DNA of 33,163 nucleotides, taken from NCBI GenBank assembly GCA_012837705.1, contig DUQQ01000045.1:1-33163 (forward strand), written 5' to 3'. This stretch comes from Hydrogenispora sp. (GTDB lineage: Bacteria; Bacillota; UBA4882; UBA10575). Position 1 is the stretch's first letter; every line of letters starts with the position of its first letter. The notes beneath the pieces are model-generated. The model was not told the origin of the DNA, did no database searches, and saw nothing but the letters and a program-made list of their open reading frames with translations. A program made the translations under genes and the position numbers. Of this stretch, positions 9,192 to 18,372 are shown piece by piece.

Positions 9192-9632
9192 ATGAGGCTT
9201 GAGGAATTAAGACCGGCATCTGGGTCAAGAACCACACGTAAACGAGTTGGACGGGGAATTGGTTCCGGCTTAGGGAAAACCTCCGGGCGAGGTCATAAAG
9301 GCCAGAAGGCACGCTCCGGTGGGGGGAAAGGACCGGCTTTTGAAGGCGGGCAGACCCCTTTACAGCGTCGACTTCCAAAACGGGGTTTTAAGAATTTTAA
9401 CCGTAAGATTTGGGCCGAAGTTAATCTCGAACGCCTGAATTGTTTTGCGGATGGAACCGAGGTTACCCCCGAACTTTTACTTGAGAACGGTTTAATCAAC
9501 AAAGTTTACGATGGGGTGAAAGTACTAGGCCGGGGCGAACTGGAGAAGAAACTAACCGTAAAAGCCCATGCTTTTAGCGGTTCAGCCACAACCAAGATAG
9601 AGGCGGCCGGCGGCAAAGCTGAGGTGATATAG
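9192..9632 (+). CDS. rplO: 50S ribosomal protein L15 (uL15)
   Basis: A 146-residue L15, a late assembly protein of the 50S subunit. The glycine- and arginine-rich N-terminal extension is clear ([20 protein letters not shown]), followed by [15 protein letters not shown] and the C-terminal [17 protein letters not shown]. The ATG at 9192 follows AGGAGGTG. It lies one base before secY, so the two are probably translated together. Confidence 0.97.
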   Translation: MRLEELRPASGSRTTRKRVGRGIGSGLGKTSGRGHKGQKARSGGGKGPAFEGGQTPLQRRLPKRGFKNFNRKIWAEVNLERLNCFADGTEVTPELLLENGLINKVYDGVKVLGRGELEKKLTVKAHAFSGSATTKIEAAGGKAEVI

Positions 9633-9633
9633 G

Positions 9634-10884
9634 ATGTGGGAATCTTTAAAAACCGCGTTCCGTATTCCGGAGATCCGGAAAAAAATGTGGTGGACTGTTT
9701 TCCTGTTGGCGGTTTTCCGCTTGGGTTCGTATATTGTTGTGCCAGGGATGAGCTCCTTTAATTTGGGGGAGAATAACATCTTTAATCTTCTGGATATGTT
9801 TTCCGGAGGGGCGCTCAGTAACATGTCGGTTTTTGCGCTTGGGGTCCAACCATACATCACTTCTTCGATCATCATGAACCTTTTAACAATGGTGATCCCG
9901 TCGTGGCAAGAACTTTCTAAAGAAGGGCCGGAAGGCCGACGCGTGCTTGCGCGGTATACGAAGTACGGTACCGTCATCCTCGGTTTGCTTCAGGCTTTTG
10001 CCATCACCATGAGTTTCCGGGGGGCAATGGTCGACCCGACCAGCGTGACGTCGCTCCTCACGGTTGTCTTGACGATGACGGCTGGAACCGTTTTTCTAAC
10101 CTGGCTTGGTGAGCACATCTCCGAGCGGGGAATCGGAAATGGGGTTTCCATGCTGATCTTTGCTGGTATTGTCGCCCGTTTTGTACCGGATGCGATCCGT
10201 ACTGTGCAATCGGTCGGTCAAGGCGGAATTCCCCTCTTTAGGTTGCTCCTCTTTTTGGTTTTAACCGTATTGATCGTGGCCTTTGTGGTCATCGTGACGC
10301 AAGGAGAAAGAAAAATTCCCGTGCAGTATGCCAAACGGGTCGTTGGGCGGAAAATGTATGGTGGGCAAGCCACCCATATGCCGCTCCGCGTGAACCAAGT
10401 GGGTGTCATTCCGGTGATTTTTGCTTCGTCGGTTTTGGCTTTTCCGATGACTATTGCCAGTTTCTTCCCGGAGAGCGGTTTCTCCCGGTTTATGCAAAAA
10501 TTCTTTTACCCGGGGCAGATCGTTTACTTGGTTATTTATGCGGTTTTTATCTTTGTTTTCTCCTATTTTTACACGGCTGTTACCTTCAATCCGGTAGAAG
10601 TAGCCGATAATCTAAAGAAATACGGCGGATTTATACCGGGGATTCGTCCGGGGCGGCCGACCGCGGAGTATCTGGATAAGGTTTTAACCCGCATCACAAC
10701 GGCGGGGGCACTCTTTTTAACTTTTATTGCGCTCCTTCCTTATCTGTTGGGTCCATTAACGGGAATTCGGCAGATTGGGTTTGGCGGCACAAGCCTCTTG
10801 ATCGCCGTTGGGGTGGCGATTGATACGATGAAGCAGATTGAAGCACAGCTCGTCATGCGGCAGTATGAAGGTTTTCTAAAGTAA
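9634..10884 (+). CDS. secY: Protein translocase subunit SecY
   Basis: A 416-residue integral membrane protein, the channel of the SecYEG translocase, slightly shorter than typical (about 430). About ten hydrophobic segments can be seen, starting with WWTVFLLAVFRLGSYIVVPG. Family signatures include LGVQPYITSSIIMNLL, TWLGEHISERGIGNGVSMLI, the cytoplasmic loop QGERKIPVQYAKR and GIRPGRPTAEYL. It is co-transcribed with the spc ribosomal genes, as is normal, and followed by adk and map. Confidence 0.98.
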   Translation: MWESLKTAFRIPEIRKKMWWTVFLLAVFRLGSYIVVPGMSSFNLGENNIFNLLDMFSGGALSNMSVFALGVQPYITSSIIMNLLTMVIPSWQELSKEGPEGRRVLARYTKYGTVILGLLQAFAITMSFRGAMVDPTSVTSLLTVVLTMTAGTVFLTWLGEHISERGIGNGVSMLIFAGIVARFVPDAIRTVQSVGQGGIPLFRLLLFLVLTVLIVAFVVIVTQGERKIPVQYAKRVVGRKMYGGQATHMPLRVNQVGVIPVIFASSVLAFPMTIASFFPESGFSRFMQKFFYPGQIVYLVIYAVFIFVFSYFYTAVTFNPVEVADNLKKYGGFIPGIRPGRPTAEYLDKVLTRITTAGALFLTFIALLPYLLGPLTGIRQIGFGGTSLLIAVGVAIDTMKQIEAQLVMRQYEGFLK

Positions 10885-10906
10885 GGGAATTGAGTAGGTG
10901 AGTTTT

Positions 10907-11563
10907 TTGCAGCTTATTCTTCTGGGTCCACCGGGGGCGGGGAAAGGAACGCAAGCCGCCCGTATTGGTGCGGAGTTTAAAGTCCCACCGATCTCCACTG
11001 GTGACATGTTCCGGGAAGCAATTAAAAAGAAAACACCCCTGGGGGAACAGGCCGAAAAGTACATTAAGGCTGGCGAATTGGTCCCCGATGAGTTGGTGCT
11101 CGGGATCGTCCGGGAGCGGCTTAATGCGCCCGATACCGCCCAGGGCTTTCTCCTCGATGGTTTTCCCCGGACGTTACCGCAAGCGGTTGCTTTGGACCAG
11201 TATCTGACGGAAAAAGGGCAAACCTTGACGGCTGTGATCAACATTGAAGTTGATCCGGAGATTTTAGTAGAGCGTTTGTCGGGCCGGCGGATCTGTCAGG
11301 ATTGTGGTGGGGTCTACCATGTTGTGACCAAGAAGGAACGGCAACCTGGGATCTGTGATCTATGTCAAGGTCAACTGATCCAACGGTCAGATGATTATGA
11401 AGAGACGGTACGGAACCGGCTTACGGTTTATTCCCAGCAGACCGCGCCCTTGATTGAGTATTACCGTGAAGCAGGACTGTTATTGACGGTTGATGGCGCC
11501 CAGTCCATCGACGATGTTTACCAGGCAATTGCGACCGGGCTCCGTAAACGGGTAGGCCAATGA
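10907..11563 (+). CDS. adk: Adenylate kinase, zinc-containing type
   Basis: A 218-residue long-form adenylate kinase (ATP + AMP to 2 ADP). The P-loop is LGPPGAGKGTQ at residues 6-16, and the AMP-binding region includes ISTGDMFRE and GFLLDGFPRT. The LID carries four cysteines at 130, 133, 150 and 153, the same spacing as the zinc-binding enzymes of Gram-positive bacteria. TTG 10907 fits the family start and lies six bases after AGGTG; the in-frame GTG at 10898 is part of that site. The last four bases overlap map. Confidence 0.97.
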   Translation: MQLILLGPPGAGKGTQAARIGAEFKVPPISTGDMFREAIKKKTPLGEQAEKYIKAGELVPDELVLGIVRERLNAPDTAQGFLLDGFPRTLPQAVALDQYLTEKGQTLTAVINIEVDPEILVERLSGRRICQDCGGVYHVVTKKERQPGICDLCQGQLIQRSDDYEETVRNRLTVYSQQTAPLIEYYREAGLLLTVDGAQSIDDVYQAIATGLRKRVGQ

Positions 11564-12354
11564 TCACAAGAAAGTCCCCGTTTGAGCTTAACCGGATGCG
11601 GAAAGCCGGCGAGATTACCCGGCTCATCTTGGGTCGGGTGGCGGCAGCGGTCAAGCCTGGGATTACCACAAAGGAACTGGATGAACTGGCGGAGGCGGCG
11701 GTCAAGGAGTTCAATGTGAAACCGGCGTTCAAGGGTTATCAAGGTTTTCCGGCAAGTGTATGTACCTCAGTCAATGACCAAGTGGTGCACGGGATTCCCG
11801 GGGTGCGGAAGTTGAAGTCCGGGGATATTGTCGGTCTGGACTTCGGTGTGGTCTATAAAGGATATTATGGTGATGCGGCGGTAACAGTAGGAGTAGGTGA
11901 GATTGCCCCTGAGCACCAGCGGTTACTGGAGGTAACCCGCGAGGCCTTATGGAAGGGGATCAACGAAGCCCGGGCGGGAAACCGGTTGTCGGCGATCTCC
12001 CGGGCGATCCAGGAACATGTGGAGGGTAATGGGTTTTCGGTGGTTCGCGATTTTGTCGGTCACGGTATTGGCCAGGCAATGCATGAAGAACCGCAGGTTC
12101 CAAACTATGTTTCCCCCCTTCAACGTTATAACCCGGTATTAAAGCCGGGGATGACCCTGGCGATTGAACCCATGGTTAATGTCGGCTCTTATCAGGTAAA
12201 GGTTGACCCGCACGATCACTGGACGGTGACAACAACGGACGGGTCCTACTCGGCCCATTTTGAGCATACCGTACTAGTGACCACGGGTGATCCGGAGATT
12301 TTGACCAAACTACCGGAGAGTCGGGAGGATGACGGGGGCATGGTGCAATGGTAA
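11560..12354 (+). CDS. map: Methionine aminopeptidase, type I
   Basis: Removes the initiator methionine from new proteins. All five metal ligands of the family are visible: Asp94 and Asp105 (VGLDFGVVYK, YYGDAAVTV), His168 (GHGIGQAMHEEP), Glu203 (AIEPMVNVG) and Glu235 (HFEHTVLVT). At 264 residues it is about 15 longer than the common 248-250. The surplus is an acidic tail after the last conserved strand, which also contains the start of the next gene. The ATGA overlap with adk indicates coupling. Confidence 0.97.
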   Translation: MITRKSPFELNRMRKAGEITRLILGRVAAAVKPGITTKELDELAEAAVKEFNVKPAFKGYQGFPASVCTSVNDQVVHGIPGVRKLKSGDIVGLDFGVVYKGYYGDAAVTVGVGEIAPEHQRLLEVTREALWKGINEARAGNRLSAISRAIQEHVEGNGFSVVRDFVGHGIGQAMHEEPQVPNYVSPLQRYNPVLKPGMTLAIEPMVNVGSYQVKVDPHDHWTVTTTDGSYSAHFEHTVLVTTGDPEILTKLPESREDDGGMVQW

Positions 12355-12665
12355 AGACGGCGGGAACCGAAATCCGTTTAGGACAAAAAGTGATCTCAAC
12401 ACGCGGGCGGGATGCCGGGGGTACTTTTCTCATTGTCGGCTTGCTAAATGAAGATTATGTTCTCGTGGCGGACGGGCGAAAACGCTCGATGGAGCGACCA
12501 AAGAAGAAAAACCGGAAACACCTCTCCCTCACTCTTCAAGTGGACGCGGCGATTGCGGAAAAACTGTCTGCCGGTAAGCCGGTATCGGATGAAGAGATTG
12601 TCGACGCTATCCAGCGTTTGGGGGAAAATTTAAAGGAAGGAGAGGTTAACCTTGGGGAAAGATGA
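12348..12665 (+). CDS. KOW-domain RNA-binding protein, L14e/L6e/L27e-like
   Basis: A 105-residue protein with an N-terminal KOW-like segment ([21 protein letters not shown], residues about 9-28) and a basic middle ([10 protein letters not shown]). Small proteins of this type, annotated as L14E-like or RplGB, sit between map and infA in many Bacillota, and this position is the main support. The biochemical role is not established; ribosome association is inferred from the domain and the location. It overlaps map by 7 bases and infA by 14. The C-terminal half looks helical and has no domain I recognise. Confidence 0.8.
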   Translation: MVKTAGTEIRLGQKVISTRGRDAGGTFLIVGLLNEDYVLVADGRKRSMERPKKKNRKHLSLTLQVDAAIAEKLSAGKPVSDEEIVDAIQRLGENLKEGEVNLGER

Positions 12666-12870
12666 TATTATTGAAGTCGAGGGGACGGTAATTGAGCCGT
12701 TGCCGAACGCGATGTTCCGGGTAGAATTGGCCAACGGTCACGTCGTTTTGGCGCATATTTCCGGGAAAATGCGGATGAACTTTATTCGAATCTTGGCCGG
12801 GGACCGGGTGACGGTGGAATTATCTCCTTACGATTTAACCCGCGGCCGGATTGTCTACCGTTATAAATAA
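12652..12870 (+). CDS. infA: Translation initiation factor IF-1
   Basis: A 72-residue OB-fold protein that occupies the 30S A site during initiation. It matches IF-1 throughout: [40 protein letters not shown] and [18 protein letters not shown]. The start is TTG 12652, after AAGGAGAGG, inside the end of the KOW gene. Length is exactly that of most IF-1 proteins. It is followed by rpmJ after 66 bases. Confidence 0.97.
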   Translation: MGKDDIIEVEGTVIEPLPNAMFRVELANGHVVLAHISGKMRMNFIRILAGDRVTVELSPYDLTRGRIVYRYK

Positions 12871-12936
12871 TCCTTCTTTGCATTTTCCCTCGGCTCGGGT
12901 AGTAATTTCAATTTGCAAAAGTGAGGAGGTACACCA

Positions 12937-13050
12937 TTGAAAGTTGCGCCGTCAGTGAAACCAATATGTGAACATTGTAAGATCATCCGTCGGAAAGGAC
13001 GGGTTATGGTAATCTGTGTTAATCCCAAGCATAAGCAGAAACAGGGTTAA
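12937..13050 (+). CDS. rpmJ: 50S ribosomal protein L36 (bL36), zinc-binding form
   Basis: A 37-residue protein, reading [15 protein letters not shown] and ending NPKHKQKQG. The zinc ligands Cys11, Cys14, Cys27 and His32 are present. The start is TTG 12937, eight bases after GAGGAGG. It sits between infA and rpsM as in nearly all Bacillota. The gene is short enough to be missed by a length cut-off. Confidence 0.96.
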   Translation: MKVAPSVKPICEHCKIIRRKGRVMVICVNPKHKQKQG

Positions 13051-13065
13051 AAGGAGGGGAGAAGA

Positions 13066-13437
13066 TTGGCGCGTATTGCGGGTGTTGATTTACCAAGGGA
13101 TAAACGCTTGGAAGTTGCTTTGACTTATATTTATGGTATTGGGTTATCCTTATCCCGTGAGATTTTAGCAAAAACCGGGGTTAGTCCCGATACCAGAGTG
13201 CGGGATCTAACTGAAGATGAGATCTCGAAGCTCCGTGAAGTGATCGATCATGAGTATAAGGTTGAAGGGGATCTCCGGCGGGAAGAGAACATGAACATCA
13301 AACGCCTGATTGAGATCGGAAGTTATCGTGGGTTCCGCCACCGTCGGGGTTTACCGGTCCGGGGCCAACGCACGAAAACGAACGCCCGGACTAGAAAAGG
13401 ACCGGCCAAAACAGTAGGACGTAAAAGAAAGGCATAA
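13066..13437 (+). CDS. rpsM: 30S ribosomal protein S13 (uS13)
   Basis: A 123-residue S13, at the top of the 30S head where it contacts the 50S subunit and P-site tRNA. Hallmarks are [32 protein letters not shown] and the basic end [19 protein letters not shown]. The start is TTG 13066, after AAGGAGGGG. It opens the alpha cluster rpsM-rpsK-rpsD-rpoA-rplQ. Confidence 0.97.
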   Translation: MARIAGVDLPRDKRLEVALTYIYGIGLSLSREILAKTGVSPDTRVRDLTEDEISKLREVIDHEYKVEGDLRREENMNIKRLIEIGSYRGFRHRRGLPVRGQRTKTNARTRKGPAKTVGRKRKA

Positions 13438-13450
13438 GGAGGGATGACCA

Positions 13451-13846
13451 ATGGCTTCTCCGCGAAAAGGGACTAGAGGCAGAAGAAGAGAGAAGAAATA
13501 TGTAGAGAACGGTGCGGCCCATATTAAATCTACATTTAACAATACAATCATTACCATCTCCGACCAGAACGGTAATGTTTTATCCTGGTCTTCAGCCGGA
13601 GCAATGGGTTTTAAAGGCTCGCGGAAGAACACCCCTTACGCGGCGGGGATGGCGGCAGAGAATGCGGCCAAAGCGGCGATGGAATATGGTCTTAAACAAG
13701 TAGAGGTTTTTGTTAAAGGACCAGGCGCGGGGCGGGAAGCGGCGATTCGTTCCTTGCAAGCGGCCGGGTTGGAAGTGAGCATGATTAAAGATGTTACTCC
13801 GATTCCGCACAATGGTTGCCGTCCACCAAAACGGCGTCGTGTCTAA
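13451..13846 (+). CDS. rpsK: 30S ribosomal protein S11 (uS11)
   Basis: A 131-residue S11, on the platform of the 30S subunit near the E-site mRNA. It contains [55 protein letters not shown] and the end [15 protein letters not shown]. The ATG at 13451 follows AAGGAGGG, 13 bases after rpsM. Confidence 0.97.
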   Translation: MASPRKGTRGRRREKKYVENGAAHIKSTFNNTIITISDQNGNVLSWSSAGAMGFKGSRKNTPYAAGMAAENAAKAAMEYGLKQVEVFVKGPGAGREAAIRSLQAAGLEVSMIKDVTPIPHNGCRPPKRRRV

Positions 13847-13869
13847 CTAGAGGAGGTGTAAAAAACTAG

Positions 13870-14502
13870 ATGGCAAGATATATCGGTTCAGTATGTAAAA
13901 TGTGTCGACGCGAAGGGGAGAAACTGTTTCTCAAGGCCGACCGTTGCCTTTCCGATAAATGCAGTTTTAACCGGAGAAGTTACGCCCCTGGTCAGCATGG
14001 TCAGGGCCAGGCGCGTCGTAAATTATCCGAATATGGTTTGCAGCTTCGTGAAAAACAGAAACTCCGCCGGATCTACGGCCTTTTAGAGGCCCAGTTCCAC
14101 CGGTACTTCGAGATGGCCGAACGGAAAAAGGGGATCACCGGTGAGAACCTGCTGCAGCTCTTGGAAACCCGGTTGGATAATGTGGTCTACCGTTTAAGGC
14201 TGGCCGGATCCCGACGGGAAGCGCGACAGCTGGTCAGGCACGGTTTCTTCCGTGTTAACGACCGCAAAGTTAACATCCCTTCTTACCAGGTAAAACCGGG
14301 CGATGTGATTACTTTGAAAGAGAATGCCACTAATTCTGTGTTGATTAAAGGTATTCTCGAGGCGAATAACGGCCAAAATATTCCTGAATGGTTAGAATTG
14401 GATACCAATAGCTGGACCGCCCGGGTAATTTCTATACCTTCGCGGGAACAGATCGACGTTCCGGTTCAGGAACACCTCATTGTCGAACTTTACTCCCGTT
14501 AA
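13870..14502 (+). CDS. rpsD: 30S ribosomal protein S4 (uS4), cysteine-containing form
   Basis: A 210-residue S4, a primary 16S rRNA binder that starts 30S assembly and lines the mRNA entry. Four cysteines near the N-terminus (9, 12, 26, 31) form a likely zinc site, as in the zinc-type S4 of some bacteria. An S4 RNA-binding domain follows, with [17 protein letters not shown] and [17 protein letters not shown]. The ATG at 13870 is 11 bases from GGAGGTG, a longer spacing than in the neighbours. In this phylum S4 is often self-regulated from a separate locus; here it stays in the alpha cluster. Confidence 0.96.
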   Translation: MARYIGSVCKMCRREGEKLFLKADRCLSDKCSFNRRSYAPGQHGQGQARRKLSEYGLQLREKQKLRRIYGLLEAQFHRYFEMAERKKGITGENLLQLLETRLDNVVYRLRLAGSRREARQLVRHGFFRVNDRKVNIPSYQVKPGDVITLKENATNSVLIKGILEANNGQNIPEWLELDTNSWTARVISIPSREQIDVPVQEHLIVELYSR

Positions 14503-14548
14503 ACTCATGGTCTCTGCCTGGACCTAAGGATAGAAGGGAGGCTTTTGT

Positions 14549-15493
14549 ATGATTGAAATCGAAAAGCCCAGGGTGATAATCGACGAAATCAAAGATGAAC
14601 GTTATGGTCGGTTCATCGTGGAGCCTTTGGAAAGAGGATACGGCACGACCCTTGGGAATTCTTTGCGGCGGGTGCTGCTGTCATCTTTACCAGGGGCGGC
14701 GGTTACTGCGGTGAAGATCGAAGGAGTCCTGCATGAGTTTTCTACGCTTCCGGGGGTAGTGGAAGATACCACCGAGATCATTATGAACCTCAAAGGATTG
14801 AAGGTTAAGATTCACGGGGAAGGTCCGCAGATTGCCCGGCTCGAAGTGAGGGAGGGCAAAGAGGTAAAGGCGGCCGATATCATGGTCCCTAGCGATGTGG
14901 AGATTTTAAATCCGGACCATTATATTGCCACCGTGAGTGAAGGTGGTAATCTGGTGATGGACATCACTTTCGATAAAGGAAGAGGATATGTTCCCGCCGA
15001 ACGGAATAAAAAACCGGAGGATGTGATCGGGACGATCCCGGTCGATTCCATCTTTACCCCGGTGCATAAAGTCAATTATGTGGTGGAAGACACCCGTGTA
15101 GGTCAGATTACGGACTATGATCGATTAGTTCTGGAGTTGTGGACCAGCGGTAGTATTAACCCGGTAGAAGCCGTGAGTTTAGCGGCAAAAGTCCTGACCG
15201 AACATTTGATGCTCTTTGTGAACTTGAGCGATACGGTAAGCGAAACTGAGATTATGGTGGAGAAAGAGGAAGAATCCAAGGATAAAATCTTGGAGATGAA
15301 CATTGAAGAGCTGGATTTGTCGGTCCGGTCGTACAACTGCTTGAAACGAGCCGGAATTAATACGGTGCAAGAATTAATCAAAAAGACGCCGGAGGATATG
15401 ATGAAAGTGCGCAACCTCGGGAAGAAATCCCTCGAGGAAGTGGAAGCAAAGCTTGCCGCGCTTGATCTTTCCCTTCGGAAGGCGGAAGAATAA
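14549..15493 (+). CDS. rpoA: DNA-directed RNA polymerase subunit alpha
   Basis: A 314-residue alpha subunit. The N-terminal dimerisation domain (about 1-230) shows [37 protein letters not shown] and the [19 protein letters not shown] strand. A linker rich in Glu and Lys leads to the C-terminal domain (about 245-310) with the helix-hairpin-helix part [15 protein letters not shown] and [16 protein letters not shown], which binds UP elements and activators. The ATG at 14549 follows GAAGGGAGG. Confidence 0.98.
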   Translation: MIEIEKPRVIIDEIKDERYGRFIVEPLERGYGTTLGNSLRRVLLSSLPGAAVTAVKIEGVLHEFSTLPGVVEDTTEIIMNLKGLKVKIHGEGPQIARLEVREGKEVKAADIMVPSDVEILNPDHYIATVSEGGNLVMDITFDKGRGYVPAERNKKPEDVIGTIPVDSIFTPVHKVNYVVEDTRVGQITDYDRLVLELWTSGSINPVEAVSLAAKVLTEHLMLFVNLSDTVSETEIMVEKEEESKDKILEMNIEELDLSVRSYNCLKRAGINTVQELIKKTPEDMMKVRNLGKKSLEEVEAKLAALDLSLRKAEE

Positions 15494-15515
15494 TTCCTTC
15501 CACCCTTCTTAACCG

Positions 15516-15546
15516 ATAAATATATATTATTAAGAACCCGGTCCAA
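15516..15546 (+). repeat. AT-rich inverted repeat between rpoA and rplQ
   Basis: TTCTTAA at 15516-15522 is the exact inverse of TTAAGAA at 15540-15546, flanking an AT-rich core. This lies in the 78-base gap between rpoA and rplQ. The stem is weak and no T-tract follows, so it is not a convincing terminator. It could mark a processing site or a protein-binding site, or have no role. Confidence 0.35.
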
Positions 15547-15571
15547 TTTCATCCTGAAGGAGGGAATTACC

Positions 15572-15910
15572 ATGAACTTACGACGTTTAGGTCGCCCGAC
15601 GGGCCACCGGAAAGCGCTTTTCCGTAATTTGGTTACCGATCTGATCAGACATGAAAAGATCACCACAACGGAGACTAAGGCAAAAGAGATTCAGTCTTTG
15701 GCCGAGAAGATGATTACCCTAGGGAAAAAAGGAGACCTTAGTGCCCGTCGTGAAGTCGCAAAGGTGATTATGGATAAAGCCGTTGCTAAAAAACTATTTG
15801 ACGAGGTTGCGACCCGGTATGCGGATCGGAACGGGGGCTACACGCGTGTGGTGAAAATCGGACCCCGCCGTGGCGATGCCGCTCCGATGGCTGTGATCGA
15901 ACTAGTCTAA
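15572..15910 (+). CDS. rplQ: 50S ribosomal protein L17 (bL17)
   Basis: A 112-residue L17, located near the exit tunnel. It begins [20 protein letters not shown], has the [20 protein letters not shown] segment split across about residues 19-36, and ends [16 protein letters not shown]. The ATG at 15572 follows GAAGGAGGG. The ecfA1 gene begins four bases later, so the transporter genes are most likely read from the same transcript. Confidence 0.97.
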   Translation: MNLRRLGRPTGHRKALFRNLVTDLIRHEKITTTETKAKEIQSLAEKMITLGKKGDLSARREVAKVIMDKAVAKKLFDEVATRYADRNGGYTRVVKIGPRRGDAAPMAVIELV

Positions 15911-15914
15911 TACC

Positions 15915-16724
15915 ATGGCGCGTTTCTTCGTCTTAGATGATGTCTCCTACTGCTACCCCGGATCTGCAAAGACCGGGGTTTGTCAGGTTAATCTGGAGCT
16001 TGAACCAGGAACATTTCTAGCGATACTTGGCGCCAACGGGTCGGGGAAATCAACTCTGGCCCGTTTGTGCTGTGGACTTCTAAAACCAACGTCTGGCCGG
16101 GTTCTGGTCGAAGGTTATTCGACCGCTAACGATGAGGAACTGAAGTATATCTATCAGCAGGTTGGGATCGTGTTTCAGCACCCGGATAACCAGTTCGTTG
16201 CCAGTACTGTTGAACGGGAAATCGCTTTTGGGGTGGAAAACAGAACTTTATCGTCCCCGGAGATCCGGCAGGTCGTCGACGAAGAACTAAGCCGGTTCGG
16301 GCTGATGGCTTTAAAGACGGCCCAGCCCCATTCCTTGTCCGGCGGTGAGAAACGTTTGCTCTCTTTGGCGGATATCTGGGCTTTAAAACCGAAACTGATT
16401 TTGGTGGACGAGCCATTAGCGATGCTTGATCCGGGCACGAAGCACCGGATAACCGGGCTCTTACAGGAACTAAAAACCCGGGGTCAAAGTATGATCTGGT
16501 TCACCCACGGCTTGGCGGAAGTGATGTGGGCCGATCAGGTGTTGGTGATGGTGGACGGGCAGATTGTGTGGCGCGGGCGTCCGGCAGCGCTCCTCGGTAT
16601 GGCCGAAGAGGCCCGCGCTTGGGGGATCACTCTGCCTCCAGCGACCCAAGTTGCTTCCAAGCTTGGAATCGATGGTCCAATAGTTGCAAACGAAAGGGAA
16701 CTGGTGGCGGCATTATGGAAATAA
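15915..16724 (+). CDS. ecfA1: ECF transporter ATPase subunit EcfA1
   Basis: A 269-residue ABC ATPase of an energy-coupling factor transporter. Walker A is GANGSGKST at residues 39-47, the Q-loop region has VGIVFQHPDNQFVAST, the signature is LSGGEKR, and Walker B is LILVDEPLAML, followed by a switch histidine in IWFTHG. With EcfA2 and EcfT it forms the shared energising module, which pairs with separate vitamin-binding S components encoded elsewhere. The ATG lies four bases after rplQ and has no strong ribosome binding site, so coupling is likely. It overlaps ecfA2 by ten bases. Confidence 0.95.
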   Translation: MARFFVLDDVSYCYPGSAKTGVCQVNLELEPGTFLAILGANGSGKSTLARLCCGLLKPTSGRVLVEGYSTANDEELKYIYQQVGIVFQHPDNQFVASTVEREIAFGVENRTLSSPEIRQVVDEELSRFGLMALKTAQPHSLSGGEKRLLSLADIWALKPKLILVDEPLAMLDPGTKHRITGLLQELKTRGQSMIWFTHGLAEVMWADQVLVMVDGQIVWRGRPAALLGMAEEARAWGITLPPATQVASKLGIDGPIVANERELVAALWK

Positions 16725-17542
16725 AGTTAGAAGAGATCTCGGTAGTTTATCCCCGGAAGGAGGCACCGCTAAAGGCCCTGAATAAGGTTGGTTTTACCAT
16801 AAAAACAGGTGAAGCGGTGGCTCTGCTCGGACCGATAGGCTCCGGAAAATCCACCCTTTTACAGGTCATGGCCGGACTGCGTCCCCCAACCTCCGGCCGG
16901 ATTTCCGTGCATGGTCAGGAGGGTCCCATTGTCCTTTCCATCCAGGAACCCCAACGGGGCTTCTTTGCAGCTACGGTACGGGAAGAGGTCGCTTTTGGTC
17001 CCGAGAACCTTGATTTGGACCCCGCGGAGATCGAGGCGCGGGTGGCTTGGGCTTTAACCGCGGTTGATCTGGACCGGGATAAGTGGGAAACTTCTCCCTT
17101 ACAGCTGTCTGGTGGAGAGCAAAGACGGGTCGCGTTGGCGTCAGCGCTGGCGATGAAGCCCGGTTTTTTACTTCTGGATGAACCGACGATCGGGTTGGAC
17201 GGTCCGGGGGAAGAAGCCTTACGCCAAACCTTAAAACGGATCAGGACGGAAACAGCGATCGGCCTTGTGGTTGCGTCCCATGATCCTGATTTTCTTTTCA
17301 TGCTCACCGAGCGTGTTCTGGTTTTGGTCGGCGGGGAACTACAGGCCGACACTAGCTGGGGTACTTGGGCCCAAAAAGCCGCCGCGGTGTCACCAGACTT
17401 GGAATTACCCTTTTTGCTTGGGTTGCTACGGCGCTTAGCAGAGGCGGGCGCGCCGGTAAACGCGGCCCCGGAGACGCCGGCGGACGCTTGGGATGAGCTC
17501 TTCCGCCTCCGCCGGGAAGGGGAGAAGGGAGGAAAAGGCTGA
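16715..17542 (+). CDS. ecfA2: ECF transporter ATPase subunit EcfA2
   Basis: A 275-residue ABC ATPase, partner of EcfA1. Walker A is GPIGSGKST (residues 39-47), the signature LSGGEQRRVALASALA, Walker B FLLLDEPTIGLD, with the switch histidine in VASHDPDF. The ATG at 16715 gives the family start MEIKLEEISVVYPR; a longer reading frame running back into ecfA1 is not family-like. Residues after about 245 are a variable tail rich in Ala and Pro. Its stop overlaps the ecfT start by one base. Confidence 0.95.
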   Translation: MEIKLEEISVVYPRKEAPLKALNKVGFTIKTGEAVALLGPIGSGKSTLLQVMAGLRPPTSGRISVHGQEGPIVLSIQEPQRGFFAATVREEVAFGPENLDLDPAEIEARVAWALTAVDLDRDKWETSPLQLSGGEQRRVALASALAMKPGFLLLDEPTIGLDGPGEEALRQTLKRIRTETAIGLVVASHDPDFLFMLTERVLVLVGGELQADTSWGTWAQKAAAVSPDLELPFLLGLLRRLAEAGAPVNAAPETPADAWDELFRLRREGEKGGKG

Positions 17543-18279
17543 TGGACAGCGTAGCTTATTCCCCCGCCGTTTCCTACTGGCATTCGCGGGACCCCCGGCT
17601 TAAACTATTGGTAGTGATTGTCGGTGCGACCCTAGCCTTGACGGAAAACACCTTGGGCGGCCAGTTGGTCCTTTTTCTTTTTCATCTTCTTCTTTATTTC
17701 ACCGGCGGGCTGCCGCTCGGGCGGGGTTGGCAGATATTCAAATCCTTTCGCTGGCTTTTGCTCATCACCTTTCTTCTCAATCTGTGGACGGGAAGCCTGG
17801 GTGCGGCCACCCGCTACTTATTACGGCTGCTCAATCTCTTATTGATGAGTTCATGGTTGTTAGGGGTGACCGAGAGTCTAACCTTGATTAAAGGATTGGA
17901 GCTCAGCCTCCGGCCGCTACGGCGTATTTTACCGGTGGGGGAGATCGCAATGGTGCTCGGTTTGACCCTCAGTTTTTTTCCGCTACTCTTAACAGAAGCG
18001 CGTGAAATTATGCTGGCCCAGCAGGCCCGTGGGGTAAATTTCAAGACGAACTGGGTCAAGAAAATGCGGGGACTACTGGCGATGGTGATTCCGCTGTTCA
18101 TTTCGGCGCTCCGGCGGGCACTGGAGATCGCCCAAGCTATGGAAGTCAGGGGTTATGTCCCCGGGGCGCCCCGGGGTTCCCTCTATGAGCTTGCTTGGGG
18201 GAAGCAAGACAGTATTGCCTTCGGCTTAATTCTTTGCTTTGTCCTGTTGTGGTGGGGGGCCAAGGCGTTTCTTCGGTAG
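17542..18279 (+). CDS. ecfT: ECF transporter transmembrane subunit EcfT
   Basis: A 245-residue membrane protein with several hydrophobic segments (for example VVIVGATLALTE, WLLLITFLLNLW and FGLILCFVLLWWGAK). Two coupling-helix motifs with the Ala-Arg-Gly or equivalent signature are present, QQARGVNFK and AMEVRGYVPG. These contact the EcfA ATPases. EcfT joins the ATPases to interchangeable S components for vitamins or metal ions. The start ATG overlaps the ecfA2 stop (TGATG). No S-component gene is in the window. Confidence 0.95.
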   Translation: MDSVAYSPAVSYWHSRDPRLKLLVVIVGATLALTENTLGGQLVLFLFHLLLYFTGGLPLGRGWQIFKSFRWLLLITFLLNLWTGSLGAATRYLLRLLNLLLMSSWLLGVTESLTLIKGLELSLRPLRRILPVGEIAMVLGLTLSFFPLLLTEAREIMLAQQARGVNFKTNWVKKMRGLLAMVIPLFISALRRALEIAQAMEVRGYVPGAPRGSLYELAWGKQDSIAFGLILCFVLLWWGAKAFLR

Positions 18280-18372
18280 GTTTTTGGGTGTTAAACGGGT
18301 ATGAGCAATCTGTAGCTAGCGTGGACGCATACCAAGACGTTTCGTCAAAAAACATCGAGCGGAGGTGACGGT

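Noticed and set aside
16526..16714. Upstream in-frame extension of ecfA2 into ecfA1
   Set aside because: Residues are unlike any EcfA2 N-terminus; the family start is at ATG 16715.
16915..17583. Minus-strand open frame of 222 codons opposite ecfA2
   Set aside because: It is fully antisense to a well-supported ABC ATPase and shows no recognisable domain or ribosome binding site.
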